From a virus: a stretch of 23,858 bases of DNA. Made by a program: the position numbers and the translations under genes. This document shows positions 1-9,633 of the stretch, piece after piece; position 1 is the first letter of the stretch; each line of letters begins with the position of its first letter. The DNA is taken from IMG/VR virus record IMGVR_UViG_3300030060_002021, positions 1-23,858 of that record, one strand, 5' to 3'. The notes under the pieces were generated by a model. It ran no database searches. It saw only the letters and a program-made list of their open reading frames with translations, and was not told the DNA's origin.

Positions 1-1799
1 AGGTGCGCTTTAGACAAGGGTATCCAGAAGTTATCGGTGGATGGGAAAAATACAGTGAAGAGAGATATCTAGGCACGGTTAGAGCGTTACATAACTGGGT
101 TGCTCTCGATGGTTCTGATTTTTTAGGATTAGGGACCGAGTTAAAATATTACATCGAGCAAGGTCAACAGTTCTATGATGTAACCCCTATAAGAAAAACA
201 TCAACTAACACGGTAACATTTTCTGCAACCAATGGCTCTTCCAGTATTACCGTAACTGATTCCAATCACCAAGCGGTTCAAAACGATTTTGTTACCATAT
301 CCGGCGCTGTTTCTTTGGGTGGTAATATTACGGCTGCTGTTTTGAATCAAGAATATCAAATAGATTCTATAGTCACTGCAAACACTTACACTATAACTGC
401 AAAGGACACAGCAGGAGCAACGGTTACTGCAAATGCCAGTGACAGTGGTAATGGTGGGTCAAGCGGATCCGGTGTATACCAAATAAATGTTGGCCTAAAT
501 ACGGGCGTTGGTGGCACGGGCTGGGGTGCTGGCACCTGGGGTAGAGGTGGCTGGGGATCTGCTGCGACACAAACTGTTTCAACGCAACTTCGTATATGGA
601 GTCATGATAACTTTGGTGAGGATTTGTTAATCAATCCTCGAGATGCTGGAATATTTCTCTGGGACAAAAGCAATGCTCTTACCACGAGGGCGGTGAATAT
701 TGTTGACATACCTGGAGCACTTAACCCTCCTACGATATGCAAACAGGTTATGGTATCGGATGTAGATCGTCATGTAATTGCTTTTGGTGCAGACACCATA
801 AATACCGGAGAACAAGATCCGCTTTTAATAAGATTTTCCTCACAAGAAACTGCCACTGATTGGACACCAACTGCCACCAATACAGCGGGAGATTTAAGAA
901 TAGGCTCTGGTTCCGAGTTCGTTCGAGCAATAGAAACCAAACGTGAGATAGTTATATTCACTGACAGTTCCATGCATTCCATGCAATTTATAGGGCCACC
1001 ATTTACTTTTGGTATACAGCCCATAGCATCGAACACAACCATAATGGGACCAAATGCTGCTGTTGCTGTTGATGACTCAATCTTCTGGATGGGCAGACAG
1101 AATTTCTATGTTTATGACGGTAAAACACAACAGCTTCCTTGCACTGTAAGAGAGCGTGTGTTTTTTGATTTTGACTTTGATCAGACTGATAAAACTTATG
1201 CGTCTGTGATATCTGAGTTTAGTGAAATCATATGGTTCTACACCTCTAATACAAACTCATTGGCAAATGGTGGCACAGGTGAGAATGATCGCTATGTGAT
1301 ATTTAACTATCTTGAAGGCACTTGGTACTATGGCGACTTGACCAGAACAGCCTTTTTGGACAGAGGTATACGAAAGTTTCCAATCGGAGCAGCCGATACC
1401 TACTTGTTTAATCACGAGGTGGGTTACACAGATGACGGAGCGGTGATGCCATCGAGGTTAGAATCAAGTCCTATTGATATGGGCGACGGTGACAAGTTTA
1501 CATCCATACGACGTGTCATACCTGACTTTACCTTTAACGGATCAACGACAACGGATCCGACTGTTAACTTGACGTTGCAGTCCAGTAACTTTCCAGGGGC
1601 CAACTTCCTTCAGACAGAGCTATCTCAGGTGGATAGAAGTGCAACCTCGACCACGGTGCCTTTTGAGCAGTTTACAAACAAGGCTGATGTCAGGTTACGA
1701 GGTCGAGCATTCTCACTAAAGGTTGATTGTGCCACGGCGGGTGTCAGATGGAGACTTGGTAGTCCAAGAGTAGACATCAGAGAGGATGGTAAACGCTAA
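1..1799 (+). CDS. Tail/stabilization-type structural protein, 5'-truncated by window edge
   Basis: The frame is open to the left edge, so the GTG at position 3 is probably an internal Val codon: VRFRQGYPEVIGGW is the kind of segment seen some way into this class of marine phage structural protein. Numbering from that codon, residues about 68-150 form a Thr/Ser/Val-rich beta-like insert, followed by a Gly/Trp-rich stretch (GTGWGAGTWGRGGWGS, 171-186). The rest resembles a beta-rich propeller-like fold (repeated short strands with W, Y and D). By position at the head of a late virion cluster it is likely a tail or head-tail stabilization protein, as in podoviruses; that role is inference. It ends TAATG, overlapping the next gene by 1 nt, so the two are probably translationally coupled. 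Confidence 0.75.
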   Translation, partial: VRFRQGYPEVIGGWEKYSEERYLGTVRALHNWVALDGSDFLGLGTELKYYIEQGQQFYDVTPIRKTSTNTVTFSATNGSSSITVTDSNHQAVQNDFVTISGAVSLGGNITAAVLNQEYQIDSIVTANTYTITAKDTAGATVTANASDSGNGGSSGSGVYQINVGLNTGVGGTGWGAGTWGRGGWGSAATQTVSTQLRIWSHDNFGEDLLINPRDAGIFLWDKSNALTTRAVNIVDIPGALNPPTICKQVMVSDVDRHVIAFGADTINTGEQDPLLIRFSSQETATDWTPTATNTAGDLRIGSGSEFVRAIETKREIVIFTDSSMHSMQFIGPPFTFGIQPIASNTTIMGPNAAVAVDDSIFWMGRQNFYVYDGKTQQLPCTVRERVFFDFDFDQTDKTYASVISEFSEIIWFYTSNTNSLANGGTGENDRYVIFNYLEGTWYYGDLTRTAFLDRGIRKFPIGAADTYLFNHEVGYTDDGAVMPSRLESSPIDMGDGDKFTSIRRVIPDFTFNGSTTTDPTVNLTLQSSNFPGANFLQTELSQVDRSATSTTVPFEQFTNKADVRLRGRAFSLKVDCATAGVRWRLGSPRVDIREDGKR

Positions 1800-2089
1800 T
1801 GGCTACTAACGTAACTCCATTTCCAAGACTGCCTACTCCGGGTCAACAGGTTGACACGAAGTACATAACAGACCTCGTCAGAGCTTTGGAAATTTTCTTA
1901 AAACAGGCACAAAATCCACAGCTTAACTTTCCTGAAGTGCCTACTGACGGAAACAACCACTTGCTTCAGCAGGGTGATATCTTCATTGCGGATGGTGGTT
2001 TTTTAAAAGTGGTGTTAAAAACAGACATATATGCTGGCACTGTTACAGCAACGGGATCTGTAGGAACTGTTACAGTTGCCGTTTCTTAG
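1799..2089 (+). CDS. Small virion-associated protein of unknown function (96 aa)
   Basis: The ATG shares its A with the stop of the upstream structural gene (TAATG). The N-terminal half contains an amphipathic helix (about residues 23-38, TDLVRALEIFLKQAQN) and the C-terminus is a Thr/Val/Gly-rich beta-like tail (GTVTATGSVGTVTVAVS). There is no enzymatic motif. Proteins with this layout occur directly after the tail/stabilization gene in marine phages as far as I recall, so a minor tail or assembly role is plausible but not demonstrated. It has no signal peptide. The gene is followed by a 39-bp spacer holding a promoter candidate and the ribosome-binding site of the next gene. Confidence 0.75.
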   Translation: MATNVTPFPRLPTPGQQVDTKYITDLVRALEIFLKQAQNPQLNFPEVPTDGNNHLLQQGDIFIADGGFLKVVLKTDIYAGTVTATGSVGTVTVAVS

Positions 2090-2103
2090 GCAAAATGTAT
2101 AAT
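2076..2103 (+). promoter_or_regulatory. Sigma70-like promoter candidate before the 308-aa virion gene
   Basis: TTGCCG (2076-2081) and a perfect TATAAT (2098-2103) are separated by 16 bp. Transcription would start near 2110, leaving a leader of roughly 20 nt with AAGG about 8 nt before the ATG at 2129. The -35 box lies inside the end of the upstream gene. The -10 match is strong, the -35 match is 4 of 6; no experimental support. Confidence 0.4.
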
Positions 2104-2128
2104 GAGCGTATCACAATAAGGTTATGTA

Positions 2129-3055
2129 ATGGCATTATTTGGCGGCATAGGTAAAAAACTAGGACTCGGCAGCGCCGAAGATGTCCTTGGTAGCGGCATA
2201 GGTAGTCTTGTTTCGGATATCGGAGACACGATAAATGAGGCTTTGCCTACGATTGGCGCTGCTGTTGGTTATGCTTATGGTGGACCTGCGTTCGCGGCCC
2301 TCGGTTCTGGGCTTGCCACGGCTGCTCAAGGTGGTAGAAGCACAAAAGATATACTGATTAACTCAGCTTTGGCCTTTGGTGCAGCCAAAATAGCGCCTAG
2401 TTTTGGCATAGAGTCACAGGGTGCAAACTTTGGACAAGAGGGTATAGGTAGCTTCTTGCCTGACGCGTCTGGGTTTAAGTTAAATCCATTCTCAGATGAC
2501 TCTATGTTAGTAGATGCAGGTATAGGAAGCGACACACCTGTCACCGATCTGACTGACACAGGTGGTGGCATAATGGACAGCTTGGCTGGCATCTCTTTGG
2601 GTGATGCTGCGCTTGGTGCTGCCGCTGGTCTTGGCCTTGGCGCACTTCTAGGCGGGGACCCTGCTGATGATGATGATGATAGCATATTAGACAGACCCTA
2701 TCCAAAAGGCGAAGCTTTTGGTACAGTACAGGATCAGGAAGGCAATGTGTATAGCATTGCTGACTCAGAACAGTTGGCTGAGTACAACAAAATGATGCGA
2801 CAGTATCAAAGACCAGACTTTGAGTATGATCTAAGTTCTGTGATCAGAGCCAAACACGGTGGATCTTTTGACGAGCTTGTTGATGGTGAAGTGAAGGGTC
2901 CCGGAACTGGGACCTCGGACTCTGTTCCTGCTAAACTTTCTGATGGTGAGTTCGTATTGACAGCCAAAGCTGTCCGTGGTGCTGGCGCTGGAGATAGAGA
3001 TATCGGAGCGGCACGATTATATGATATGATGGCGGATCTGGAGGCGACAGCGTAA
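2129..3055 (+). CDS. Putative internal virion/ejection protein with C-terminal GTSDSVPA-LSDGEFV motif (308 aa)
   Basis: The protein has two long Gly/Ala-rich hydrophobic stretches (about residues 36-66 and 153-176), a five-Asp run (180-184) and a C-terminal module KHGG...GPGTGTSDSVPAKLSDGEFV ending near residue 276, followed by TAKAVRGAG. This C-terminal motif recurs in many marine phage virion-region proteins from my general knowledge, often as the only conserved part, but its biochemical role is not established. Hydrophobic Gly/Ala segments suit a small ejected or membrane-interacting virion protein; that is inference. The ATG is preceded by AAGG. The stop overlaps the next start (TAATG). 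Confidence 0.75.
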   Translation: MALFGGIGKKLGLGSAEDVLGSGIGSLVSDIGDTINEALPTIGAAVGYAYGGPAFAALGSGLATAAQGGRSTKDILINSALAFGAAKIAPSFGIESQGANFGQEGIGSFLPDASGFKLNPFSDDSMLVDAGIGSDTPVTDLTDTGGGIMDSLAGISLGDAALGAAAGLGLGALLGGDPADDDDDSILDRPYPKGEAFGTVQDQEGNVYSIADSEQLAEYNKMMRQYQRPDFEYDLSSVIRAKHGGSFDELVDGEVKGPGTGTSDSVPAKLSDGEFVLTAKAVRGAGAGDRDIGAARLYDMMADLEATA

Positions 3056-3924
3056 TGTCAAAAGTAGAACAGGTAACAAGACTAGCGCCGTTTCAGGAAG
3101 ACTTTCTTGCGGACATTTTTGCACAGGCAGAGGCTCTTAAAAGCACACCAATGCCCTTTGCTCCGCAACAGCTTGCGGCTCTGTCACAAGATCAACAAGA
3201 CGCTATTGCACTTGGCAGGCAGGGCATAGGTTCATATCAGCCATTTATGCAACAAGCTCAACAAGCTTTGGCACAATCAGGTGCATTTAATCAACCGGGT
3301 GCCGCTCAACAATTTATGAATCCGTTTGAAGATGCTGTCGTTCAACAAAGTATGCAGGACATTGCAAGGGCTGGAATGCAACAACAGAATCAGCTTAGTG
3401 CACAAGCAGCAGGTGCCGGGGCATTTGGTGGTTCTCGTCAAGGTATTGCACAGCAGGAACTGAATCGAAATCTTTTAGATCAACAAGCCCGAACCGCAGC
3501 GCAGCTAAGAGCTACAGGCTTTGGTCAAGCGCAGCAGGCTGCACAACAAGCATCGCAGTTAGCTGGTCAACAGGCTGCACAGTTTAGTGCGTTGGGTGGT
3601 CAGATGCAGCAGCAAGCTGGTCAGGATATAAACACCTTGCTTGGTCTTGGTAGTCTGCAACAACAAAGTGCACAGGCCGCGCTCGATGTTGCAAGACAAA
3701 ATGCTTTAGGTCAGCAGGCTCTACCGTTCCAGCAGATTGGATTTATGTCGGATATCTTCCGTGGTGTGCCGTCACTACAACAAACAAGCACAGCCACAAC
3801 CACGCCGCCGCCTAGCACAACATCACAGTTGCTAGGTCTTGGTATCGCGGGACTTGGTGCAGCAGGCAGTGCAGGTGGATTCGGTAATCTGTTTAACTTT
3901 TCTCCAAGCGCGGCAAAACAATGA
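3055..3924 (+). CDS. Gln/Ala-rich putative internal virion protein (289 aa)
   Basis: Residues about 40-230 are extremely rich in Gln and Ala and predicted helical, with many QQA/AQQ pairs and a central AGAFGGSRQGIAQQELNRN segment. The C-terminus turns into a Thr/Pro linker (TSTATTTPPPSTTSQ) followed by a Gly/Ala/Leu hydrophobic segment (LLGLGIAGLGAAGSAGGFG). No enzymatic motif is visible. A long Gln-rich helical body with a hydrophobic tail fits an ejection or internal core protein; the gene lies between two others of similar character. Translation is coupled on both sides: TAATG at its start and ATGA with the next gene. Confidence 0.75.
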   Translation: MSKVEQVTRLAPFQEDFLADIFAQAEALKSTPMPFAPQQLAALSQDQQDAIALGRQGIGSYQPFMQQAQQALAQSGAFNQPGAAQQFMNPFEDAVVQQSMQDIARAGMQQQNQLSAQAAGAGAFGGSRQGIAQQELNRNLLDQQARTAAQLRATGFGQAQQAAQQASQLAGQQAAQFSALGGQMQQQAGQDINTLLGLGSLQQQSAQAALDVARQNALGQQALPFQQIGFMSDIFRGVPSLQQTSTATTTPPPSTTSQLLGLGIAGLGAAGSAGGFGNLFNFSPSAAKQ

Positions 3925-5696
3925 ACCCATTAAACCGTAAAATGTTTCGTCAGCCCGGTATGTCAAGACAGCCTATGGGTATACTTGCATCATCGCCTGA
4001 GTTGGCAAACGTGGTTCGCAGACGCACAGGACAGCCCGTGCAGATGGCGCATGGTGGATATCACCCACCCGGTGATCCGATGGGTAGGTTGTCAACATCA
4101 AGACGAACAGTGCCGGGAAGTGTGAGAATACCTCTTATAGATTTGTTACCTAAGTCCGGGTTTGCCAGACCAGCACTCGATAGATTCATGGCAGCAGCAG
4201 GTGACGACATACCTTCTACTGGTATAGGTGCGATCAGAGGTAAAGTGCAACAGGACGCTTTGACGGACTTAGCTATGCAGTCAATCAGGCGAGGCGGTTC
4301 ACCTTTTGGTGGTGATGACGGCTCTCGTCAAATGTCTGATGCCGAAAGAATGGCAGCTAATCGTGCTAGTTTAGCTGCACTTCGTGGTAGCGTAGGTCAA
4401 GATGCTCTGACAGATCAGGCCATGTCTGCGATAGCCGCAGGGGGATCTCCTCGTGATGGTATCGAGGCCATTGATCCTCGGATCACGGACAACATTGCTG
4501 CTTTGACTGCACTTCGTGGTAAGACAAGAGCAGATGCCTTGTCTGATGAGGCCATGGCACAGATGAGGCCAGATCCATCCGCTACCACAAATCCAAATAT
4601 TTTACCTGCTATGCCTGATGAATCCTCTGGTCTGGGTGTTTTGGGTGAGGATCCAACAGGTTTGCCATTCGGTATAGAAAAGCCATTCATTGCAGGTGAA
4701 GCGGCTAAGCCAAAGAATGAGCAGCCAACAGATGCTGAACTTGCAGCCGGACAAGCAAAGGGTATGTCACAACGCGGTGACTTCCCTAGAAGGCCGTCTG
4801 GAGATCTTCCTAAAGCAGACGTTGAAACTGATAAGCCAGCCGCTGAAACTGATAAGCCAGCCGCTGAAGATGCTGAGACTGCACTGGTTACAGATCCAGC
4901 AGATCTGATTCCAAAACTGTCACAGGCTCAAGACAATCCAAAAAACAAAACAGCAAAACAAAAAGCCGACGCGACAGATAGCGTACTGAACATCAAGAAT
5001 TTAAAAGAACGAAAGGCGCTTCTGAAAAATCTACTTGGAGAAGAGAAAGCAAAAGATATCCGCACCGATGCCGGATACAACTTAATGATGACAGGTCTAT
5101 TGATTGCTGCCGGACAAAGCGAAGACGCAATGACAAACATTGCCAAAGGTTTAGCTGGTGGTCTGCAAGGATTTGGAACCGCTGTTGGAGAAGAGGCACA
5201 AGCAGAAAGAAAATTTGATCGTGAACTTAGTATGCTTGCTTACTCTGAGCTTAGTGATGAACAGAAAACCGCAAGAGCTGCTGAGATTCGCGCTAGAGAG
5301 CTTGCGGAAGAGCGTGATTTTAGACGTGAATTATCGGCTGATAAGATTCAAGCACAAAAAGAAATTGCAGCGATGCCGGGTGAGACACAGAGACTTCTTA
5401 ATTCACTGGCTGCGAGTAGTGGAAGATCTGCCGTTGACATATATCTATCTAAGTCATCTAAGTCTGGACCGGGAGTTCCAGATCGAGAAAGATTCATAAC
5501 TGACGGATTAAAAACACAAGTGACTCGAGATGGTGCTCTAGATGCTCTTGCTAAACAAGGCATAAACAATCCTGACGATGCACAAATAGCCGCGTATCTG
5601 GGGACTCTCTATGATGGTATCGTGTCTGGAGCATCTGCATCACAGGCTCAGACTACCCCTTCCGATGGGTTCGGAGCCAATGTGACAGTGAACTAA
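3921..5696 (+). CDS. Putative virion protein with internal 24-aa repeats (591 aa)
   Basis: The start ATGA overlaps the previous stop by 4 nt. The N-terminus (MFRQPGMSRQPMGILASSPEL, MAHGG) is a pattern I associate with marine phage virion-region proteins. Residues 105-128, 154-177 and 198-221 are three imperfect copies of a module with core DAL(T/S)D-AM. Residues 302-315 are a perfect two-fold ETDKPAA repeat. The second half is charged and probably coiled-coil (about 330-470, rich in K, E, A and R). No catalytic motif is visible. Position suggests a structural, scaffold-like or ejected protein; function is unknown. Confidence 0.75.
   Translation: MNPLNRKMFRQPGMSRQPMGILASSPELANVVRRRTGQPVQMAHGGYHPPGDPMGRLSTSRRTVPGSVRIPLIDLLPKSGFARPALDRFMAAAGDDIPSTGIGAIRGKVQQDALTDLAMQSIRRGGSPFGGDDGSRQMSDAERMAANRASLAALRGSVGQDALTDQAMSAIAAGGSPRDGIEAIDPRITDNIAALTALRGKTRADALSDEAMAQMRPDPSATTNPNILPAMPDESSGLGVLGEDPTGLPFGIEKPFIAGEAAKPKNEQPTDAELAAGQAKGMSQRGDFPRRPSGDLPKADVETDKPAAETDKPAAEDAETALVTDPADLIPKLSQAQDNPKNKTAKQKADATDSVLNIKNLKERKALLKNLLGEEKAKDIRTDAGYNLMMTGLLIAAGQSEDAMTNIAKGLAGGLQGFGTAVGEEAQAERKFDRELSMLAYSELSDEQKTARAAEIRARELAEERDFRRELSADKIQAQKEIAAMPGETQRLLNSLAASSGRSAVDIYLSKSSKSGPGVPDRERFITDGLKTQVTRDGALDALAKQGINNPDDAQIAAYLGTLYDGIVSGASASQAQTTPSDGFGANVTVN
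4233..4583 (+). repeat. Three-copy 72-bp coding repeat within the 591-aa virion gene
   Basis: Copies at 4233-4304, 4380-4451 and 4512-4583 encode IRGKVQQDALTDLAMQ..., LRGSVGQDALTDQAMS... and LRGKTRADALSDEAMA.... They are conserved at the protein level more than in DNA, so the duplications are old and the module is probably under selection. Confidence 0.7.
4824..4865 (+). repeat. Perfect 21-bp tandem duplication (coding, ETDKPAA x2)
   Basis: Positions 4824-4844 and 4845-4865 are identical and in frame (7 codons each). Perfect identity points to a recent slippage or recombination event in a low-complexity linker of the 591-aa protein. Confidence 0.9.
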
Positions 5697-5709
5697 TGGA
5701 GAGGTCTAA

Positions 5710-8700
5710 TTGCCAATTTACTCTATACAAGGGCCAGACGGAAAGACCTACTCTATAGAAGGCCCAGAAGGGGCCACCAGGGAACAAGTCGTAAATGCCA
5801 TAAAAGCTCGTCAGAACTTTGAATCACCAGAGTCTGAGGAACAAGAATCCACCACACAAGAGATAGCCGAAGGCATCGCTTCTGGTTTGCTTGCTATTCC
5901 ACAAGGCATTGCGGAACTGGGAACTGCTGGTGTTGACGCAATCTATGACACAGACTATTCAAGTGATGTGACGAAGTTTTTTGACGGTGTTCGTGAGTCG
6001 GCAGGCATTGATCCTGAAGGCACGGCGGGTGAAATAGCAGAGGTCATAACACAGTTTGCCGTGCCGGGGCTTGGAGCCGCAGGTGCTGTAAGTAAAATAG
6101 GACGAATTGCCAACTCTGGAACCTTAGTCCGAAGAGCCGCGCAGGTTGGTGCTGCTTCTGCAACAGATGCTCTTGTTGCAACAGATGGCGTAACTACTCT
6201 TGGAGACTTTTTTCAAGCTGGTCCTACACAAACAGAAGACACGATTGGTTTAGAGGGCAAAGAAAAAGCACAGGCTCGTATAGCCAATAGACTCAGCTTT
6301 GCGCTCGAGGCAGGTGGTGCCACAGCCATACTGCCTGGAGCATTGAAAGCCGTTGGTATTGGTGGCCGTGTCGTAACAAAGGCAGCAACTCCAATCGTTG
6401 CACCTGTTGTGAGAAAAGCCATTCTTCCCGCCGCAGAAGCGATTAGTAAACCAATAAGAAAGTTAGCAGAACAGGATGACTTTGTTGGCAACGGATTAAA
6501 TGCCATGGCTTCTGTGTTTCGTTCTCGTGGTAATTTACCACAAGATGTGTTTGAAGTTCGATCTAGAATTACAGGTCAGGTAGAGGCTGATCTTAACGAA
6601 GCTTCAAGATATCTAAAGCCAATACAAAAAGGATTAGATGACGTATTTAAAAAGTCCGAAACTGTAATGGTGGAGGGCACACCTCTTGCTCGTTCGGAGG
6701 TAACAAACAGATTGTACGGTTATCTTACCAAAGACCCTGACTTTGTGCGTAACGCTGAAGAACTTGGCGTACCTTTAGAGGACATGTTGCCCGACTTTAT
6801 GCGCTCATCGGCTGTACAAATGAGAGGTCAAATTGACAAGTTATCAAGAAGCATAGAGAACTCTGACTATCTTACTACTCGTGATGCAGATGATGTTGTT
6901 AATGCTATAAACAACAACATCGGATCTTATCTACGTCGTAAATACAAAATATTTGAAGATAAAAATTTTGTTAACAGTGCTGAGTTTGCAGAGGCTAGAA
7001 AAGAAGCGGTTAACTTTTTCAAGGCTAGCCCAAAAGCTGCTGAAAGTTTGTTCAATGATCTTAATAATGTTCCAGTTCCTGATGACTTTTTTGTGGGAGT
7101 GGGCAAGTCGCAAAGAGTTAGCGACAGAGCCGCAGAAGATTTAGTTGCATCTTTTACCAATAAATATGCCAACAGAGGTCGCCGTCCAATAAAAGCTGGT
7201 ACGGAAGCACAGGCTAGAGTTGCTGATAATAAAATAAAAGAGGCTTTGTTTAAGTCTAGACAAGTAAACAATCCTTATCTTCGGCGACTGTTGGGTGAGA
7301 TAAAAGATCCACAAGAGGCATACATTTCAACAGTTGCTGATCTTGCAGAGTTCAAAGCAGTCGATGATTACTTTAAAACCATTCGTTTAAATTTTGTAGA
7401 TAAAGGCAACGACTTTATAAGTGAAGCACGATTTGCGGAAGCACCTTCATTGTATGAGGGCTATCAACAATTGGGTAAGGGGTTTGGTTCCATTGAGGGC
7501 GTGTACGTTCCCAAAAGAATTTATAACGATCTAACCCGACTAACTGTTGGTGACGCTGGCACAATGGGCAATATAATGAAAGCTTCCTACTCAAGTTTTT
7601 TACGAGCCAAAGGTGTTACTCAATATGCGAAGACTGTTTTATCTCCGATAACACAGGTTCGTAACGTGACATCTGCATCTCTTTTTGCTTTGTCGCAGGG
7701 CAACGTGGGTGGCGGTGCAAATCTTTTTGAATCTTTCAGCACGGTTCTCGGTAATATTCACAAAAGAAATCCTGTTAAAAAAGCAGAATACTATGAGAAT
7801 CTACAAAGACTTGGTGTGGTTGGCACTCAAACACAAGTTCGAGAGATGGATAGACTGATAGGTGAAGGACTTGGATTTACTCGTCAGGCTGACGCAGACA
7901 TCATGGGTGTTCCTATAGGTCAGAAAACAAGTAACGTATTTACTCGCTCAAAGGTGGGTAAGCTTCTGACCAGCGCAAACACGGGTGCTCGAGCTTATTA
8001 TCAAGGCGGAGATGATCTGTGGAAAATATACAACTTTGAGTTTGAAAAGAGCAAGATCACTCAGGCTTTTGGTAGCGAGGCCGCTGCCACACGAGCACTC
8101 GGGATGTCCACAGATGAATATGCTGCTGACATTGTTAGGAACACTGTGCCCAACTATGAGCGTGTCCCAGAGTTTGTGAAAGGCATACGCAAGCTACCAA
8201 TCGGAAACTTCATTGCTTTTCCCGCTGAGATAATAAGAACTAGCGCAAACACTTTTGGACAAGCCTTGAAAGAATTAGCTAGTGACAATCGTGCGATGCA
8301 AGAAATAGGTATGCGTCGTCTAATAGGCTTTACATCAACTGCTGTCGTTGCCCCGGCTGCACTGCAAAAGATGGCAATGGATCTAACAGGCGTGTCACAA
8401 GAACAGTTAGATGCAGCCCGTGAAAGTGGTCCGCCTTGGCAAAAGAACAGTCGTTTGATTCCAACCAGTACGGACGAACAAGGTAATCTTACAGGATACA
8501 TAGACTACAGCTATACAAATCCATATGATTATTTACAACGTCCTGCCCTTGCAGTTCTAAACTCAATAAACAGAGGAGAGGCACTGGGCAAGGACTTCAT
8601 GGAAACAGCAACAGATGCCACACTTGGCGCAGTAGTGGAGGTTCTTGAACCATTTGCTGGAGAGTCCATCATCACGGAAAAAATGCTAGATACCACTATT

Positions 8701-9633
8701 CGTAAAGGTGTTACGCAAACAGGGGCCAAGGTTTATCGTCCTGAAGATACTATAGGAGATAAGGCTTTTAAAAGTTTTGTGCACATAGCAGATTCAATAG
8801 TGCCGGGTGGTGCGCCATTTGAATTAAAAGGAATGAGAAAAGAAGATCAAAGACCAGGATTTGAACCTGGACGTTTTACTCGAAGTCTGTTCATGGAAGA
8901 CACAGTTGATCCATCTGGTAATGAAAGAAGAGCAGCATCAGAACTTCTTAGAGCTTTTACAGGAGTGACTGAAATAGAAGTTAAACCAGAAAATATTTTG
9001 ATGTATAAGGGTTATGAGTACAGTAGAGGTATTCGCAGCGCCAGTCAGATATTCAACAGTGCTGTTTCGACAAGAAGCAAACTCGATCCAGAGAATGCAA
9101 AGAGCACTTATCGTGAAGCTAATGAGGCACGATTTAGAGTCATGCGTGAGATGTATCGTAACGTGCAAAATATGAGACGGCTGGGTATGTCAGATGCCAG
9201 CATACGTCGTGCCATGAAGAGAAATAAAGTTGGCAACATTCCTGAGTTGATGCGCGGTGTCTTTTCACCTATGAAAATAAGCACAGAAATACGTCGCAGA
9301 GTCAGAGAAAATGATAACAGGCTCCCAATAGCTGAGTTAAACACTATACGAAGAGAGTTTCGTAATCGAAGACTTGATGAACCACTTGAACCACAGGTTG
9401 AAGAAACTCCCACCTTGGACCTTGAACCTGTGTCACAGACACCTACAATAGCACCGACCCAACAAGTTGCTGCTGATGGCGCTCCTCCGTCATTAGCGCA
9501 AGCGGGGGTCGCACCCCTTGGCGGCTCCCGCACCTCTTCTGCCGCTAACAACTCACAGCTTCAACAGCAGCTTGCCGGAGGAGGCAATCCGGTTGCTGCT
9601 CTCAAAAACTTACAAGCAACAGGAAATGTATAA
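5710..9633 (+). CDS. Large putative internal virion (DNA-ejection) protein (1307 aa)
   Basis: The start is TTG, supported by GGAGAGG 6 nt upstream (5698-5704); the ATG at 5696 is in another frame. The N-terminus has a doubled motif, YSIQGPDGK / TYSIEGPEGA (residues 4-22), followed by a short helix, an arrangement I have seen in phage internal virion proteins. The body is mostly helical, with Ala/Gly-rich possibly membrane-active stretches (about 190-250) and a charged Arg-rich C-terminal third; the extreme C-terminus is a low-complexity Gln/Pro/Ala/Gly tail. I see no lysozyme or transglycosylase catalytic motif. Size and position just before lysozyme match large podoviral ejection proteins (T7 gp16-like in role, not in recognisable sequence). 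Role is inference. Confidence 0.8.
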   Translation: MPIYSIQGPDGKTYSIEGPEGATREQVVNAIKARQNFESPESEEQESTTQEIAEGIASGLLAIPQGIAELGTAGVDAIYDTDYSSDVTKFFDGVRESAGIDPEGTAGEIAEVITQFAVPGLGAAGAVSKIGRIANSGTLVRRAAQVGAASATDALVATDGVTTLGDFFQAGPTQTEDTIGLEGKEKAQARIANRLSFALEAGGATAILPGALKAVGIGGRVVTKAATPIVAPVVRKAILPAAEAISKPIRKLAEQDDFVGNGLNAMASVFRSRGNLPQDVFEVRSRITGQVEADLNEASRYLKPIQKGLDDVFKKSETVMVEGTPLARSEVTNRLYGYLTKDPDFVRNAEELGVPLEDMLPDFMRSSAVQMRGQIDKLSRSIENSDYLTTRDADDVVNAINNNIGSYLRRKYKIFEDKNFVNSAEFAEARKEAVNFFKASPKAAESLFNDLNNVPVPDDFFVGVGKSQRVSDRAAEDLVASFTNKYANRGRRPIKAGTEAQARVADNKIKEALFKSRQVNNPYLRRLLGEIKDPQEAYISTVADLAEFKAVDDYFKTIRLNFVDKGNDFISEARFAEAPSLYEGYQQLGKGFGSIEGVYVPKRIYNDLTRLTVGDAGTMGNIMKASYSSFLRAKGVTQYAKTVLSPITQVRNVTSASLFALSQGNVGGGANLFESFSTVLGNIHKRNPVKKAEYYENLQRLGVVGTQTQVREMDRLIGEGLGFTRQADADIMGVPIGQKTSNVFTRSKVGKLLTSANTGARAYYQGGDDLWKIYNFEFEKSKITQAFGSEAAATRALGMSTDEYAADIVRNTVPNYERVPEFVKGIRKLPIGNFIAFPAEIIRTSANTFGQALKELASDNRAMQEIGMRRLIGFTSTAVVAPAALQKMAMDLTGVSQEQLDAARESGPPWQKNSRLIPTSTDEQGNLTGYIDYSYTNPYDYLQRPALAVLNSINRGEALGKDFMETATDATLGAVVEVLEPFAGESIITEKMLDTTIRKGVTQTGAKVYRPEDTIGDKAFKSFVHIADSIVPGGAPFELKGMRKEDQRPGFEPGRFTRSLFMEDTVDPSGNERRAASELLRAFTGVTEIEVKPENILMYKGYEYSRGIRSASQIFNSAVSTRSKLDPENAKSTYREANEARFRVMREMYRNVQNMRRLGMSDASIRRAMKRNKVGNIPELMRGVFSPMKISTEIRRRVRENDNRLPIAELNTIRREFRNRRLDEPLEPQVEETPTLDLEPVSQTPTIAPTQQVAADGAPPSLAQAGVAPLGGSRTSSAANNSQLQQQLAGGGNPVAALKNLQATGNV

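Noticed and set aside
2326-2685. 119-codon leftward ORF inside the 308-aa virion gene
   Set aside because: Pro/Ser/Ala-rich translation is the mirror of a Gly/Ala-rich coding sequence and it lacks neighbours on that strand.
5696-5720. ATG at 5696 as the start of the 1307-aa protein
   Set aside because: It is out of frame with the long ORF; the TTG at 5710 is in frame and has GGAGAGG at good spacing.
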